A DNA stretch of 64,000 nucleotides, from NCBI GenBank assembly GCA_011959285.1, contig BLLW01000004.1, positions 1 to 64,000 of the forward strand, written 5' to 3'. The position numbers and the translations under genes were made by a program. The notes below the pieces were generated by a model. The model ran no database searches. It was not told where the DNA came from and saw only the letters and a program-made list of their open reading frames with translations. Source of the DNA: Lachnospiraceae bacterium (GTDB taxonomy: Bacteria; Bacillota; Clostridia; Lachnospirales; Lachnospiraceae). This document shows, piece by piece, positions 26,383-35,629 of the stretch; the first letter of the stretch is position 1; every line of letters starts with the position of its first letter.

Positions 26383-26712
26383 CTACATTTCAAGTGCGAG
26401 CACCTGAGTTACCGCATTTGCATACTCCTGCCACTCTTCTTTCTTTCTGCCAAGCACCTTCCTGCCATCTTTTGTGATACTGTAGTATTTCCTCACCTTG
26501 CCCAAAACCTCTTCCTCATAAGAGGTGAGCAGGTTCTTTTCCTCCAGCGAATGGAGCAGTGGGTACATGGTTCCTGCTTTAAGTTCAAACACATTCTGAG
26601 AGCGCTGCCGCAACATATCGATCATTTCATAACCGTACATATCTTTTTCTGAAAGCAGCTTTAAAAGCAGCATCGCCATACTTCCGGAAACTAACGTCTT
26701 ATCAATTGCCAT
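26383..26712 (-). CDS. PadR family transcriptional regulator
   Basis: A 109-residue winged-helix repressor. The PadR signature is clear in LLLKLLSEKDMYGYEMIDML and the wing region FELKAGTMYPLLHSLEEKNLL, followed by a short C-terminal dimerisation helix. PadR genes are typically co-transcribed with HAAS-domain proteins, as here. The promoter (26759-26787) is a near-consensus site in a run of TAT repeats, where the protein probably binds to repress its own operon. Confidence 0.93.
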   Translation of the reverse strand: MAIDKTLVSGSMAMLLLKLLSEKDMYGYEMIDMLRQRSQNVFELKAGTMYPLLHSLEEKNLLTSYEEEVLGKVRKYYSITKDGRKVLGRKKEEWQEYANAVTQVLALEM

Positions 26713-26758
26713 ATGATTTTCTCCTCTTATATAGTTACCCTATGTATCGAATATCTAT

Positions 26759-26787
26759 AGTATATATGGATAGTCTATATATGTCAA
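26759..26787 (-). promoter_or_regulatory. Promoter of the padR operon
   Basis: On the minus strand, a perfect TTGACA (26782-26787), a 17-bp spacer and TATACT (26759-26764). The spacer and downstream region are rich in ATA/TAT dyads (for example ACTATC and GATAGT), compatible with PadR autoregulation. Confidence 0.85.
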
Positions 26788-26880
26788 TACCTTTTCTACT
26801 CAGAACGTTTAATCTCCCTCCCAGCCCACGATGTTAATCCCATATTGTCTTTTTCCGCATCCGCCCTTGCGGACACATTT

Positions 26881-27894
26881 CTAAAATTTACGCGTGGACT
26901 CCCTTTCTGTCACCGACGGCAGCGTGCAGTAAAATTGAACCTGCAGATTCGGCTTTTTCATTTTATTTAAGATCAATTTTCCCGCCTGCATTCCCATATC
27001 GTACACATCAATGTTGATTACCGTCAGTTTCGGCTTTAAAATCTGGGAAAAGGGGTAATCGTCAAAGGTCATGACTCCCATATCCTCCGGTATACTTAAA
27101 TGATGCTCTTTCAAGGCATTCACGCACCCATAGGCAATATAATTGTTTGCACAGATGATGGCATCCGGCAGGTTCTTATTCTGGAGAATCTGCTCCGTCA
27201 TCTGGAATCCACTGTCACAGTCAGAATCTCCATATTTAAGATGACAATGGGGAACGATCACATCATACTCCTTCAACACCGATAAGACTCCTTCCAGGCG
27301 GTGGGCGGATATTTTATCTTCATCTGTTCCTCCCACAAAGGCAAGGGACTGATAGCCGCACTGCAGAAGATAGTTCGCCGCCATCTCGCCTGCAAGCTTA
27401 TTGTCGATATCCAGCCAGCAGAAATGACTGGAGAAATTGGGCATCCCCAAGACAATGTGGGGGATTTCTTTGTATCGTATCATCTCGTCCAGCTTTTTGG
27501 AAATGACGGAAGCATGAATCACCACGCCGTCCACCATTTTGCTGTCGAACACTTCCTTTACAAAGCCCGGCGCTTCTTCCTTTGAGATATTCTTAACGCC
27601 CAACAGGTATCCTTTTCTTCCCAGCGTGCATTCTAAACCGGAAAGGATCTCGAACATATGGGGATTAGAAAATCCTGCATTTTCACCGAGGGTCGTGAGA
27701 AACAACACCTGTCTCGTACTTTGCCTTGCAAAATTCCTCGCTCGCAGGTTTGGGTGATAGTTCAGCTCCTCCATTGCCTTGTGAACCTGATCGATCGTCT
27801 TTTGGGAAATCGAGTAAGAACCGTTCATCACCTTGGACACCGTGGCCGTGGAAGTGCCTGCCAGCTTTGCAACATCTTTGATTGTAGCCGCCAC
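26881..27894 (-). CDS. LacI family transcriptional regulator of the starch operon
   Basis: A 337-residue repressor. The helix-turn-helix is at the N-terminus (ATIKDVAKLAGTSTATVSKVM) and the effector domain is a periplasmic-binding fold (for example FVGGTDEDKISAHRLEG, PEDMGVMTFDDYPFS). I choose the GTG start at 27892-27894, preceded by AAAGGAGA; the longer frame would start without a ribosome-binding site and overlap the amylase gene. It is last in the starch operon, 13 bp after the glycoside hydrolase gene. The likely operator is at 34033-34044. The effector is probably a maltose derivative, by context. Confidence 0.92.
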   Translation of the reverse strand: MAATIKDVAKLAGTSTATVSKVMNGSYSISQKTIDQVHKAMEELNYHPNLRARNFARQSTRQVLFLTTLGENAGFSNPHMFEILSGLECTLGRKGYLLGVKNISKEEAPGFVKEVFDSKMVDGVVIHASVISKKLDEMIRYKEIPHIVLGMPNFSSHFCWLDIDNKLAGEMAANYLLQCGYQSLAFVGGTDEDKISAHRLEGVLSVLKEYDVIVPHCHLKYGDSDCDSGFQMTEQILQNKNLPDAIICANNYIAYGCVNALKEHHLSIPEDMGVMTFDDYPFSQILKPKLTVINIDVYDMGMQAGKLILNKMKKPNLQVQFYCTLPSVTERESTRKF

Positions 27895-27907
27895 TTTATT
27901 CTCTCCT

Positions 27908-29644
27908 TTAAATCCTTGCAATCACAAATCCCATCGCTTCTAATACCGCACCGGATATTTCTGACCCGGAAAATCCCTCCTGCCAAATCACGTCAACATC
28001 GGCAAACATTCCCGGCAGCCTACTCCTATGGCGGTTTCCGTTAATCGCTATTACAATTTTATCAGAAGGAAGCTCCCTTGCATATATATAAAGCCGGTCT
28101 CCTTTTTTCGCATGTACGGTTTCGTACCTTCCTCTTCTAAGCGCCTCATGTTCTCTTCGCATAGCAATTGCTATTTTATAGATAGCAAAAGTGGTACCTT
28201 TTTCCTCTTTCCATGGCATCGGCGCTCTGTATTCTTCTTCCAGTTCTCCGCTGATTCCCCGCTCATCCCCGTAAAATACCGAAGGCACCCCCGGAAAGGT
28301 CATTTGAAAAATTATTGCAAGTTTATACCGCTTCTCGTCATTTCCGCACAAGGATAAAAACCGGCTTACATCATGGCTGTCCAAAAGGTTTAACTGTGCA
28401 TAAACACTCTGCTCTCTGTAGCGCATTCTCATGTTGGTGACTCTGCCGTCAAATTCGAATGCATCGATGCTTTCCTCTGCAAAGAATCGACGACAATGCT
28501 TTCTGAAATCATAGTTCATAGTGGAATCAAATTTCTTTCCATCCAGCCAATGGCGCGCGCTTTCCCACACCTCACCAATCAAAAAAGCATCTGGATTTAC
28601 TTCCTTCGCCGCCTTGTAAAAGCAGTTCCAAAATTCGTCGTTTACCTCGCTTGCCACATCCAGCCGCCAGCCGTCAATCTGAAATTCTTTCAGCCAGTGT
28701 CTGCACACCCGGCAGAAATACTCGATCACCTCAGGATTTTGACCGTTTAACTTAGGCATCATTCGCTCATATCCAAAACATTCATAATCGGGATAGGTTT
28801 CCGCATCTTCCGGGCGGATTACCGGAAAAGACAGACGGTAGAACCAATCCTTATAAGGCGAATCCTCCCCTTTTTCCACTACATCATGAAAGGCAAAAAA
28901 TCTCCACCCACAATGATTGAACACACCGTCCACAATGACCTTCAAGCCATTCTCATGGTAAACCTGCACCATCTTTCTAAACTCTTCATCCGTCCCAAAG
29001 CACGGATCAATATGGAAATAATCTATCAGATCATACTTATGATATTCTCCTGCTGCAAAAATCGGATTGATGTAAATCGCATTAAATCCCAAGCCCTTGA
29101 TATAATCTACATTTTCTGTGATTCCTTTAATTGTACCGCCCAGTTTTCCCCGGAATATTTCTCCGTCCTTTTCCTTTTCCATAGATTCTAAGGAGATATA
29201 TTCTCTTCCTGTTGCAAAGCTGTCAGGGAAAATGTTATAAATAATGGCGTCCTTCGCCCACCCAGGCGGCTTTACAAGATCGGCTCTGTGGTTAAAGGGA
29301 AACTGATAATATTCCGATCTGTCGTCTACACACCCATCCATGAAACAATCTCCGTAATACAGCACCCTTTCCTCCTCCGCAATCAATTCAAAATAATAAT
29401 TAATTCGTTTATAAGGATGTTCCAGGGTAACCTCGTAGTAATCAAAATATGCATCCGACGCCGCTACCTCCATTTCCTGCTTTGTAAAAATTACAGGCGT
29501 CTGTCGGCATGCCCTATCGCCAAAATATAAAAAACAATGCTTTAAATCGTCTCTTCCGCAACGGAGCCGGAATGTCACATGTTCCTCATCCACTCCATAG
29601 GCATACTCCGACATGGGAATATGCAGTACCGCACTTCTATTCAT
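27908..29644 (-). CDS. Neopullulanase / cyclomaltodextrinase-like glycoside hydrolase (GH13)
   Basis: A 578-residue alpha-glucan hydrolase without a signal peptide, so it acts on imported maltodextrins in the cytoplasm. Residues 1-120 form an N-terminal beta-sandwich like CBM34. The catalytic barrel contains VIVDGVFNHCG, GWRLDVASEV (nucleophile Asp), LIGEVWESA (acid/base Glu) and LLDSHDVSR (transition-state Asp). The layout fits subfamily GH13_20. It follows malG by 33 bp. Confidence 0.94.
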   Translation of the reverse strand: MNRSAVLHIPMSEYAYGVDEEHVTFRLRCGRDDLKHCFLYFGDRACRQTPVIFTKQEMEVAASDAYFDYYEVTLEHPYKRINYYFELIAEEERVLYYGDCFMDGCVDDRSEYYQFPFNHRADLVKPPGWAKDAIIYNIFPDSFATGREYISLESMEKEKDGEIFRGKLGGTIKGITENVDYIKGLGFNAIYINPIFAAGEYHKYDLIDYFHIDPCFGTDEEFRKMVQVYHENGLKVIVDGVFNHCGWRFFAFHDVVEKGEDSPYKDWFYRLSFPVIRPEDAETYPDYECFGYERMMPKLNGQNPEVIEYFCRVCRHWLKEFQIDGWRLDVASEVNDEFWNCFYKAAKEVNPDAFLIGEVWESARHWLDGKKFDSTMNYDFRKHCRRFFAEESIDAFEFDGRVTNMRMRYREQSVYAQLNLLDSHDVSRFLSLCGNDEKRYKLAIIFQMTFPGVPSVFYGDERGISGELEEEYRAPMPWKEEKGTTFAIYKIAIAMRREHEALRRGRYETVHAKKGDRLYIYARELPSDKIVIAINGNRHRSRLPGMFADVDVIWQEGFSGSEISGAVLEAMGFVIARI

Positions 29645-29677
29645 TCTCTTTCCCCCTTATACTGCCATTTTTCTATC

Positions 29678-30523
29678 TTATCCCTTGACGCCCCCAGAGG
29701 TAAGCCCCGATGCCATGTTCTTTTGCATGGCAAAGAAGATGATCAGGATCGGCAGCGATACTGCCAATGATGCAGCGGCAAAAACCGGCCAGCTCCCGCT
29801 TGTCTCACTTGCCTGCAGGGAATACAATCCTGCGGCAAGGGTATAAGTATTTTCTCCCGTCATAAAATTGATTGCAAAAATATATTCATTCCACACATAA
29901 ATCAATACCATCATTGCCGTCACCGCAATGGTCGGTTTTGCCAAGGGCAGCACGATCTTCATTACAATCTGGATGGGACTTGCCCCGTCTATCATGGAAG
30001 CCTCCTCGATTTCAATAGGAATCGTGTCAAAATATCCCTTCATATTCCACAAAGCAAACACAGCCATGGTCCCTGTATACACAATTATAAGACCCGCTCT
30101 GGTGTTAATCAGTCCCATAGGGCTGAGCAGCTTATAAAGCGCCGTCATGGAAAGCAGGGACGGAAACGCATACAAGAGAATCAGCATCTGCAAAATTCCG
30201 CTTCTCCCCGGAAATCTCTTTCTGGAAAAGATGTACGCGGCGGGAATGCCTGTGCACAATGAAATTGCCACAGTAACCACCGCAAGCACTAGACTGTTCT
30301 TAAACCACATAAGCACCGGTTCTTCCACAAATACCTTCCGGTAGTTTTCCAGCGTGAGCCTTCTGGGAATGAAGGAAAAGTCGGAACTAAGCAGGCTGTT
30401 CTGTTCATTCAACGATACCGAAAACGCATACAAAATAGGAACCAGCGTTGCAAAGCATACCACAAGCAAAATGCAGTTAATCAGCAAAAGCTTTATCCTT
30501 TCTTTTCTTTTTTTATGCTTCAT
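29678..30523 (-). CDS. Maltodextrin ABC transporter permease (MalG type)
   Basis: A 281-residue permease with six membrane segments and an EAA loop (EEASMIDGASPIQIVMKIV). The start overlaps the malF stop by one base (TGATG), indicating translational coupling. The starch operon has no ATPase gene, so this permease must borrow one; the MsmK-type ATPases at 38177 and 11345 are candidates. Confidence 0.93.
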   Translation of the reverse strand: MKHKKRKERIKLLLINCILLVVCFATLVPILYAFSVSLNEQNSLLSSDFSFIPRRLTLENYRKVFVEEPVLMWFKNSLVLAVVTVAISLCTGIPAAYIFSRKRFPGRSGILQMLILLYAFPSLLSMTALYKLLSPMGLINTRAGLIIVYTGTMAVFALWNMKGYFDTIPIEIEEASMIDGASPIQIVMKIVLPLAKPTIAVTAMMVLIYVWNEYIFAINFMTGENTYTLAAGLYSLQASETSGSWPVFAAASLAVSLPILIIFFAMQKNMASGLTSGGVKG

Positions 30524-31428
30524 CAGGCTTCCTCCTTCGGCTTTATATTGATTACATAAGAGAACAGTATCAAGATCACAAAAATCACCATAGAAACCGC
30601 AGAGCTGTAGCCGTAATTGTTTGTGATAAATGCATTTTCATAAGCATAGGTCAAAATCGTGTGGATATGCGCGCCCGTCTTAGCGCCTGCCTGCTGCGTC
30701 AGCAGATAAATCACATCAAACTGTTTAAAGGTGGTAAAAATGGTGATGACCACCGAAGGCGCAATAATCGGACGGATAGAGGGGATGGTGATATAAACGG
30801 TCCGTTCCATCCATCCCGCTCCGTCTAACAGGGCGCTTTCATAGAAGCTCTGGTCCACACTCTGGAGTGCACCGTCAATAATCGTAATCATAAAGGGAAG
30901 TGCCAGCCACAGGTTGACGACTGTGCAGCACGCAAACGCCAATCCGTCGCTTGCCAGCCATTTTACAGGCGCAAGACCAAGCTTTTCCAACCACTGATTC
31001 AACAGTCCGAACTGAGAATTGAACATCCCTGTCTTCCACAACAAAATAGACACATATCCGGGCATCGCCCAGGGAAAAATCAAAAGTGTCCGATAAAAGT
31101 TTCGCCCCTTAAGCCCCTTTGTGTTCAAAAGGCTTGCTAAAAGATAAGCAATCACAAGCTGTAATACCATATTTACCACTGTCCATAGGATTGTCAAAAG
31201 AAGTGCCGGAATAAAGCCGCTGTCAAATACCAAAAGCGCTTCTTTATAATTTGAAAACCCAATCAAATCATAATCAAACCAATGATAGACGTTCATGTTT
31301 GTCAACGAAATATAACCCGTATAAAAAATAGGAAATATCACAATCAGACAAATTAGCACAAGCGAGGGCATCGACCACAGATAGGAAGACAATATCTTGT
31401 TTTTTCTTTTTTTCTTTGACTGCTCCAT
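30523..31428 (-). CDS. Maltodextrin ABC transporter permease (MalF type)
   Basis: A 301-residue permease. The N-terminus is positively charged (SKKKRKNK). The EAA loop is YESALLDGAGWMERTVYIT. Partner of MalG (downstream, 1-bp overlap) and of the binding protein (upstream, 30-bp gap). Confidence 0.93.
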   Translation of the reverse strand: MEQSKKKRKNKILSSYLWSMPSLVLICLIVIFPIFYTGYISLTNMNVYHWFDYDLIGFSNYKEALLVFDSGFIPALLLTILWTVVNMVLQLVIAYLLASLLNTKGLKGRNFYRTLLIFPWAMPGYVSILLWKTGMFNSQFGLLNQWLEKLGLAPVKWLASDGLAFACCTVVNLWLALPFMITIIDGALQSVDQSFYESALLDGAGWMERTVYITIPSIRPIIAPSVVITIFTTFKQFDVIYLLTQQAGAKTGAHIHTILTYAYENAFITNNYGYSSAVSMVIFVILILFSYVINIKPKEEA

Positions 31429-31458
31429 ACAAACTCCTTCCTGTCAAAAAACCTCTGC

Positions 31459-32679
31459 TCACTGCATTTTGCGAATCAGGTCCTCCGCGCTTTGCTGCGC
31501 TGCCTCACAGCTTGCCTTTACATCCTGTCCGCTCATATTGATGTTGACCAGCATATCCGCCGCCACCGTCCACATAATATCCATTTCTGGGCAATTGGGC
31601 ATGGGAATGGTGTTTTCCGCCGTCTGCCTCATCGCCATGACCACATCGTCCGATGTCACTTCCTCCCTCTCATAGCAGGCTTCCACCGCCGGCGCGCAGC
31701 CGCTGACCTTTGCAAGAGCGATTCCCACCTCAGGCTGCATCAGCCCGCTTAAGACCTTCACCACTGCTTCCCGCTTATTTTCAGCGGCATACTTCAAGAC
31801 CTGTACACCCTGAACCCCCATATAAGGCGAAATCGGAAGCCCGGTTTCATCAATTACAGGCATGGGTGCAATCCCAAGATCCATTCCTGCTGTTCTCGAC
31901 GCGGACACCATCCAGGGTCCTCCAATGGTAGCGTGGGCTTTTCCTTCCTGGAACAACGTGTTTACCGTAGCATATTCGCTTTCCCCCGGCATCAGTTCCA
32001 CAAATTTTTTGTGATAGGTAAGAGCTGCGATGGTTTCCGGATTTTCAAGCCCTACTTCCCCTTCCCCGTTCATGATATATCCGCCAAACCCATGAATCCA
32101 TCCAGCGCTGTAGTAGGCAGTGCTGTGCTGTTCCACAAATCCATAATGCCCTCCACGGGTTTTTTCTGACATATAAGCATATAATTCCTCTGTCGTCGCC
32201 GGGACACGCTCATCCGGCATATACAGGCGGTTATACATAAAGAGCAGCGTCTCAAAATAAATGGGAAGCTGATAGATTTCGCCTTTATATGTAGCTGCAT
32301 CCAGCGTCATTCCCACATAAGCCTTTTCCAAATTTTCTTTGGGAATCAGTTCCGTAATTGGTGTCAATATCCCCATCTCCGCATACACGCCGATTTTATC
32401 ATGGGCAAAAAAGTACAGATCGGGCGCCGCTTTGGGATCATTTCCCACCATCTTGAGGGCTTCTGTAAGATTGCTCTTATGTTCCAGCTGTACATCAACA
32501 TCCGGTACCGACTCCTGTAGCTGCGCAAGCAGTGCTTCCGCCACTGCCTCCTCCTTATCATGCCAGATTACAATGGTGTTTTTTTCTTCCTCCGTCAATC
32601 CCTGCCCGCCTGCACCGCAGCCGCATAACAATCCCATCAGCATTGCAATTGACAAAAATGATGCTATGATCTTTTTCAT
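31459..32679 (-). CDS. Maltose/maltodextrin-binding lipoprotein
   Basis: Family 1 binding protein of 406 residues starting MKKIIASFLS; the start is set by GGAGGTAAAA just upstream, four codons inside the longest frame. Lipobox LLCGC (C21). The body shows TIVIWHDKEEAVAEALL and IGGPWMVSASR, the latter typical of MalE-type proteins. It delivers oligosaccharides to MalF/MalG. It is the second gene of the starch operon, 90+ bp after the starch-binding protein, from which it is separated by an inverted repeat at 32719-32742. Confidence 0.93.
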   Translation of the reverse strand: MKKIIASFLSIAMLMGLLCGCGAGGQGLTEEEKNTIVIWHDKEEAVAEALLAQLQESVPDVDVQLEHKSNLTEALKMVGNDPKAAPDLYFFAHDKIGVYAEMGILTPITELIPKENLEKAYVGMTLDAATYKGEIYQLPIYFETLLFMYNRLYMPDERVPATTEELYAYMSEKTRGGHYGFVEQHSTAYYSAGWIHGFGGYIMNGEGEVGLENPETIAALTYHKKFVELMPGESEYATVNTLFQEGKAHATIGGPWMVSASRTAGMDLGIAPMPVIDETGLPISPYMGVQGVQVLKYAAENKREAVVKVLSGLMQPEVGIALAKVSGCAPAVEACYEREEVTSDDVVMAMRQTAENTIPMPNCPEMDIMWTVAADMLVNINMSGQDVKASCEAAQQSAEDLIRKMQ

Positions 32680-32718
32680 TTTTACCTCCATTCCGAAGCG
32701 TCACAAATTCTTGATTGG

Positions 32719-32742
32719 ATAAATTGCTATCGAGCAATTTAT
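32719..32742. promoter_or_regulatory. Perfect 10-bp inverted repeat between starch operon genes
   Basis: ATAAATTGCT (32719-32728), 4-bp loop, AGCAATTTAT (32733-32742). No T run follows on either strand, so it is a weak terminator at best. It may stabilise a processed mRNA end or be an operator. Confidence 0.5.
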
Positions 32743-32780
32743 TCAACCTTTACCTCCCCTGTTGACGTACCTGCTATCTT

Positions 32781-33956
32781 CTACTTCTTTTTCTTTCTTG
32801 CAAAGAAAATTGCCAGTACCGCTATTATAATACAGATTACAACAATTACTGTGATAGCACCAACATTTGTCCCGCTCTTTTCTTCCTCTTGTGTCTGTAC
32901 GGGTGTTTCTGCCTGCTCAGGCTCTTCTGCCGTCTCTGCACTGTCTGCTTCATCCGCCTCCTTCGCCTCTTCCGTCGCCTGCACTTCAACTGCTTCGTAA
33001 GAAACCTCATATTCTTCCGATCCTGAAATCGTAATCCATACATCCTTTCCAGTTTCCACAGAAATATCCGTCGTCTGCACATTTCCTTCATTTGCACTCA
33101 CAATAATAGAATTAATCCAGCCCGGTACCTGCAGCGATAACCATCCCTCTTCGCCTTCCGCAAAAGCCTCTCCCGGCCATGAAGTAAATGCATTGGTTCC
33201 ATCGGGCGCAGACCATGCCCATAAGCAAGGTGTATCCCAATCTCCAGGCACTGTCACGTTGACATTGATATCCGGCGCCTGAATAGCATTGGGATCATTA
33301 TAAGTAAAGTCGAAACTTTCATCCTCTTCAATCGTAATCCATACTTCCGCCGGATCCGTAGCAATAGATTCTGTCTCCTGTCCCTCGGCACTTCCGCTAA
33401 TTGTAAAAGAACCGGCATCCACAGGCACATTTCCTGTATACCATCCATCGTCCCCCATTTTAAGCGCCTTACTTACATTCTCATCTGCACTGTAGGTAAA
33501 AGTTGGCGACTCCCAGCTCTCCGGTGCGCTCACATGAATCTTAAACTTTTCCACATAGGCGGGAATCTCCCCATCGGTAAGCGCATCCTGGGAAAGCTCC
33601 GCATTTTCCATATCCGCTATGGTAATCCAAACATTCCCGTCTTCTTTGATCAGTTCACCCGTCTGAATCCCTTCCCCCGCACTGACGATCATGTGATCTG
33701 CCCATGAAGGAATCCAGATATAATACCAGCCCTCATTATCAGGGTCTGCCTCCATCTCCCCTCCGGGCCATGAGGCAAATGCATTATTTCCTTCTTCATC
33801 CCATGCCCATAGAAAAGGATCACTCCAATCCTCGGGCGGATTGACATAAACCGCACTCCGCTCCTCCTGTGCCTTTACCTGCATCGACATAAAGGCAAAA
33901 AACATCATCGTAAACGCCAATAAAACTGTCACTACTTTTTTAAACTGCTTCGTCAT
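32781..33956 (-). CDS. Cell-surface starch-binding protein with CBM26-like modules
   Basis: A 391-residue exported protein. A signal peptide (about 1-29) precedes three related beta-sandwich modules: about 34-118 (YVNPPEDWSDPFLWAWD and FASWPGGEM), a diverged copy about 132-215, and about 225-308 (VTVPGDWDTPCLWAWS and FTSWPGEAF). The W...P..WD...WPG pattern is that of CBM26 starch-binding modules. An acidic linker (about 320-358), one membrane segment (about 366-386) and KKKK end the protein, so it is anchored in the cytoplasmic membrane. There is no catalytic domain. It is the first gene of the starch operon. Confidence 0.88.
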   Translation of the reverse strand: MTKQFKKVVTVLLAFTMMFFAFMSMQVKAQEERSAVYVNPPEDWSDPFLWAWDEEGNNAFASWPGGEMEADPDNEGWYYIWIPSWADHMIVSAGEGIQTGELIKEDGNVWITIADMENAELSQDALTDGEIPAYVEKFKIHVSAPESWESPTFTYSADENVSKALKMGDDGWYTGNVPVDAGSFTISGSAEGQETESIATDPAEVWITIEEDESFDFTYNDPNAIQAPDINVNVTVPGDWDTPCLWAWSAPDGTNAFTSWPGEAFAEGEEGWLSLQVPGWINSIIVSANEGNVQTTDISVETGKDVWITISGSEEYEVSYEAVEVQATEEAKEADEADSAETAEEPEQAETPVQTQEEEKSGTNVGAITVIVVICIIIAVLAIFFARKKKK

Positions 33957-34032
33957 AACATATCCTCCTTTTTGTTTCCTGTCTACAAGGAAAGTTTAAC
34001 ACTATGATTTCCTTTCAACAATTTGATTTTAA

Positions 34033-34044
34033 GTAACCGTTTAC
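34033..34044. promoter_or_regulatory. LacI/cre-type operator before the starch operon
   Basis: GTAACCGTTTAC is a near-palindrome with a central CG (GTAANCGNTTAC), the form bound by LacI-family proteins including CcpA. It is about 80 bp before the start codon of the starch-binding protein gene and is a plausible site for the LacI regulator at 26881 or for CcpA. I do not see a confident promoter in this 312-bp gap. Confidence 0.6.
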
Positions 34045-34194
34045 CCACTTTTTTGCACCATTTTGCCAAGTTCATTGGGGTAATTTTTGTGCATAAAGAA
34101 CATTTTTTTGGTTATTTTTCCTATATATTAAAAACTTTGTGAAAAATACACAAATTATTTTCTCTTATTTTCCCAATCTTATTTTAAAATAAAA

Positions 34195-34242
34195 AAGGAC
34201 TGCTGCATGACGAATTTCCTACCTCTCCTTGCAATAGTCCTT
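34195..34242 (-). terminator. Terminator of tadA
   Basis: On the minus strand, AAGGACTATTGCA (34230-34242) pairs with TGCAGCAGTCCTT (34195-34207), 11 of 13, followed by TTTTATTTT. Confidence 0.82.
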
Positions 34243-34268
34243 AAAGTATTTTTTATATTATTTTAAAT

Positions 34269-34787
34269 TTACTCTTCTTCCCGTTCCCGTTCCAGCTCTT
34301 CCCTGACTCTTTTCAGCTCCCTCTCCATTTTATTTCTCATCCGAAGTTCCCTGAAAAAGGCGACCAGCATCTTTGAACACTCCTCTTCCAGCACCCCCTT
34401 TGTTATCTTCACCTGATGATTAAACTCCGGCATGTCCAGTATATTCAAAATAGAACCTGCGCACCCTGCCTTGGGATTCATCGTGCCAATGACGACTTCG
34501 TCGATTCTTGCCTGCACAATCGCCCCTGCGCACATCTGGCACGGTTCCAAGGTTACATACATGATGCATCCCTCCAGCCGCCAGTCGCCCAACGCTCTGC
34601 TCGCTCTGTGAATTGCCGTAAGCTCTGCATGGGCAAGCGTACTCTTGTCCGTGTTTCTTCGGTTATATCCCTTACCAACGATCTTTCCCTCATACACGAT
34701 CACACAGCCAATAGGGACTTCCCCACAATCCTGCGCTTTTCTCGCCAGTTTCAGGGCTTCTCGCATGTAGTCTTCCTGTTGTTTCAT
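34269..34787 (-). CDS. tadA: tRNA-specific adenosine deaminase
   Basis: Converts adenosine-34 of tRNA-Arg(ACG) to inosine. 172 residues from the start MKQQEDYMREAL at 34785-34787, with GGAGGTACTT upstream. The cytidine/deoxycytidylate deaminase motifs are present: LAHAELTAI (zinc His and proton-shuttle Glu) and PCQMCAGAI (two zinc cysteines). The C-terminal 20 residues are a Arg/Glu-rich helix. It follows the NrdG-like gene, with a 24-bp gap. Confidence 0.95.
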   Translation of the reverse strand: MKQQEDYMREALKLARKAQDCGEVPIGCVIVYEGKIVGKGYNRRNTDKSTLAHAELTAIHRASRALGDWRLEGCIMYVTLEPCQMCAGAIVQARIDEVVIGTMNPKAGCAGSILNILDMPEFNHQVKITKGVLEEECSKMLVAFFRELRMRNKMERELKRVREELEREREEE

Positions 34788-34811
34788 AAGTACCTCCATC
34801 TGAACATGTCC

Positions 34812-35564
34812 CTAAACGCCCCTTAAAGACACTTCTCCTGTCATTCCCGGCGTCTGTCGAAGCAAAGCCGCCATTTGTTCCATTTCTTCTTTGGAATATC
34901 CGTGAAAGGAGCTTACGCCACTCTTTCCGCCGCCCTTATTCATCCGGCATAAGATATTTTCATTATCTTGATATTGCTGTAGGTAGTAGCGGGGGCATCC
35001 CTTGATCCAATCTGCAATCTGCACAAGATCTTCCCTGGTATGGAACTCCTTTACCACCGTTGTCCTGAACTCATACATAACAGAGGATTTCTTCAAAAAG
35101 CTGACGGAACGCCTGATTCTTTCTATCTCAAAGGCTCCTCCGCTTTTCCCCTTGTCCATCCCGACAGTCAATGCATACTTATCCGGACAATTTTTAAGAT
35201 CCATTGCCACATAATCCACCAGCTTATCGCCCACCAAAATTTTCAGCACATCCGGCGCGTATCCATTCGTATCCAGCTTCACCTTATATCCTATTTCTTT
35301 TATTTTAGAAATAAAATCTAAAAAATCGGCATGAAGCGTCGGCTCACCGCCTGTTATGCACACCCCTTTAAGGATTCCTTTTCTCTTTTTTAAAAAGACA
35401 AGAATCTCCTCTTCTGAGTGTACATCCTGCGCTAAGGGATTGAGCACCAGAGCGCCATTGTGGCAGAAAGGACACCTAAAGTTACATCCTCCCACAAAAA
35501 CCGTAGCCGCAACACATCCCGGATAGTCTAAAAGCGTCGTCTTATTTAATCCCGCAATCAGCAA
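34812..35564 (-). CDS. Anaerobic ribonucleotide reductase activase-like radical SAM protein
   Basis: Radical SAM enzyme of the NrdG2 (TIGR02495-like) type, which generates or supports a glycyl radical on a partner enzyme. The cluster motif is CNFRCPFC within GGCNFRCPFCHNGAL; GEP follows as ITGGEPTLHADF. I choose a TTG start at 35562-35564 (250 residues), because GGGGAGG lies 7 bp upstream; the longest frame has no ribosome-binding site and runs across the SRP RNA promoter. No nrdD gene is in the window, so the partner protein is unknown. Confidence 0.88.
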   Translation of the reverse strand: MLIAGLNKTTLLDYPGCVAATVFVGGCNFRCPFCHNGALVLNPLAQDVHSEEEILVFLKKRKGILKGVCITGGEPTLHADFLDFISKIKEIGYKVKLDTNGYAPDVLKILVGDKLVDYVAMDLKNCPDKYALTVGMDKGKSGGAFEIERIRRSVSFLKKSSVMYEFRTTVVKEFHTREDLVQIADWIKGCPRYYLQQYQDNENILCRMNKGGGKSGVSSFHGYSKEEMEQMAALLRQTPGMTGEVSLRGV

Positions 35565-35584
35565 ATAAATTCCTCCCCTTTTAG

Positions 35585-35613
35585 TTGACAAACAAGACAA
35601 AAACCCATATACT
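35585..35613 (+). promoter_or_regulatory. Promoter of the SRP RNA gene
   Basis: A perfect TTGACA (35585-35590), a 17-bp spacer and TATACT (35608-35613). It starts transcription about 35620, divergent from the activase gene. Confidence 0.88.
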
Positions 35614-35629
35614 ACAAGATGATATTGAT

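Noticed and set aside
32558..32746. Short minus-strand frame starting TTG before the maltodextrin-binding protein
   Set aside because: Although GGGGAGG precedes it, it overlaps the next gene in another frame and encodes no recognisable peptide; the inverted repeat at 32719-32742 explains the sequence better.
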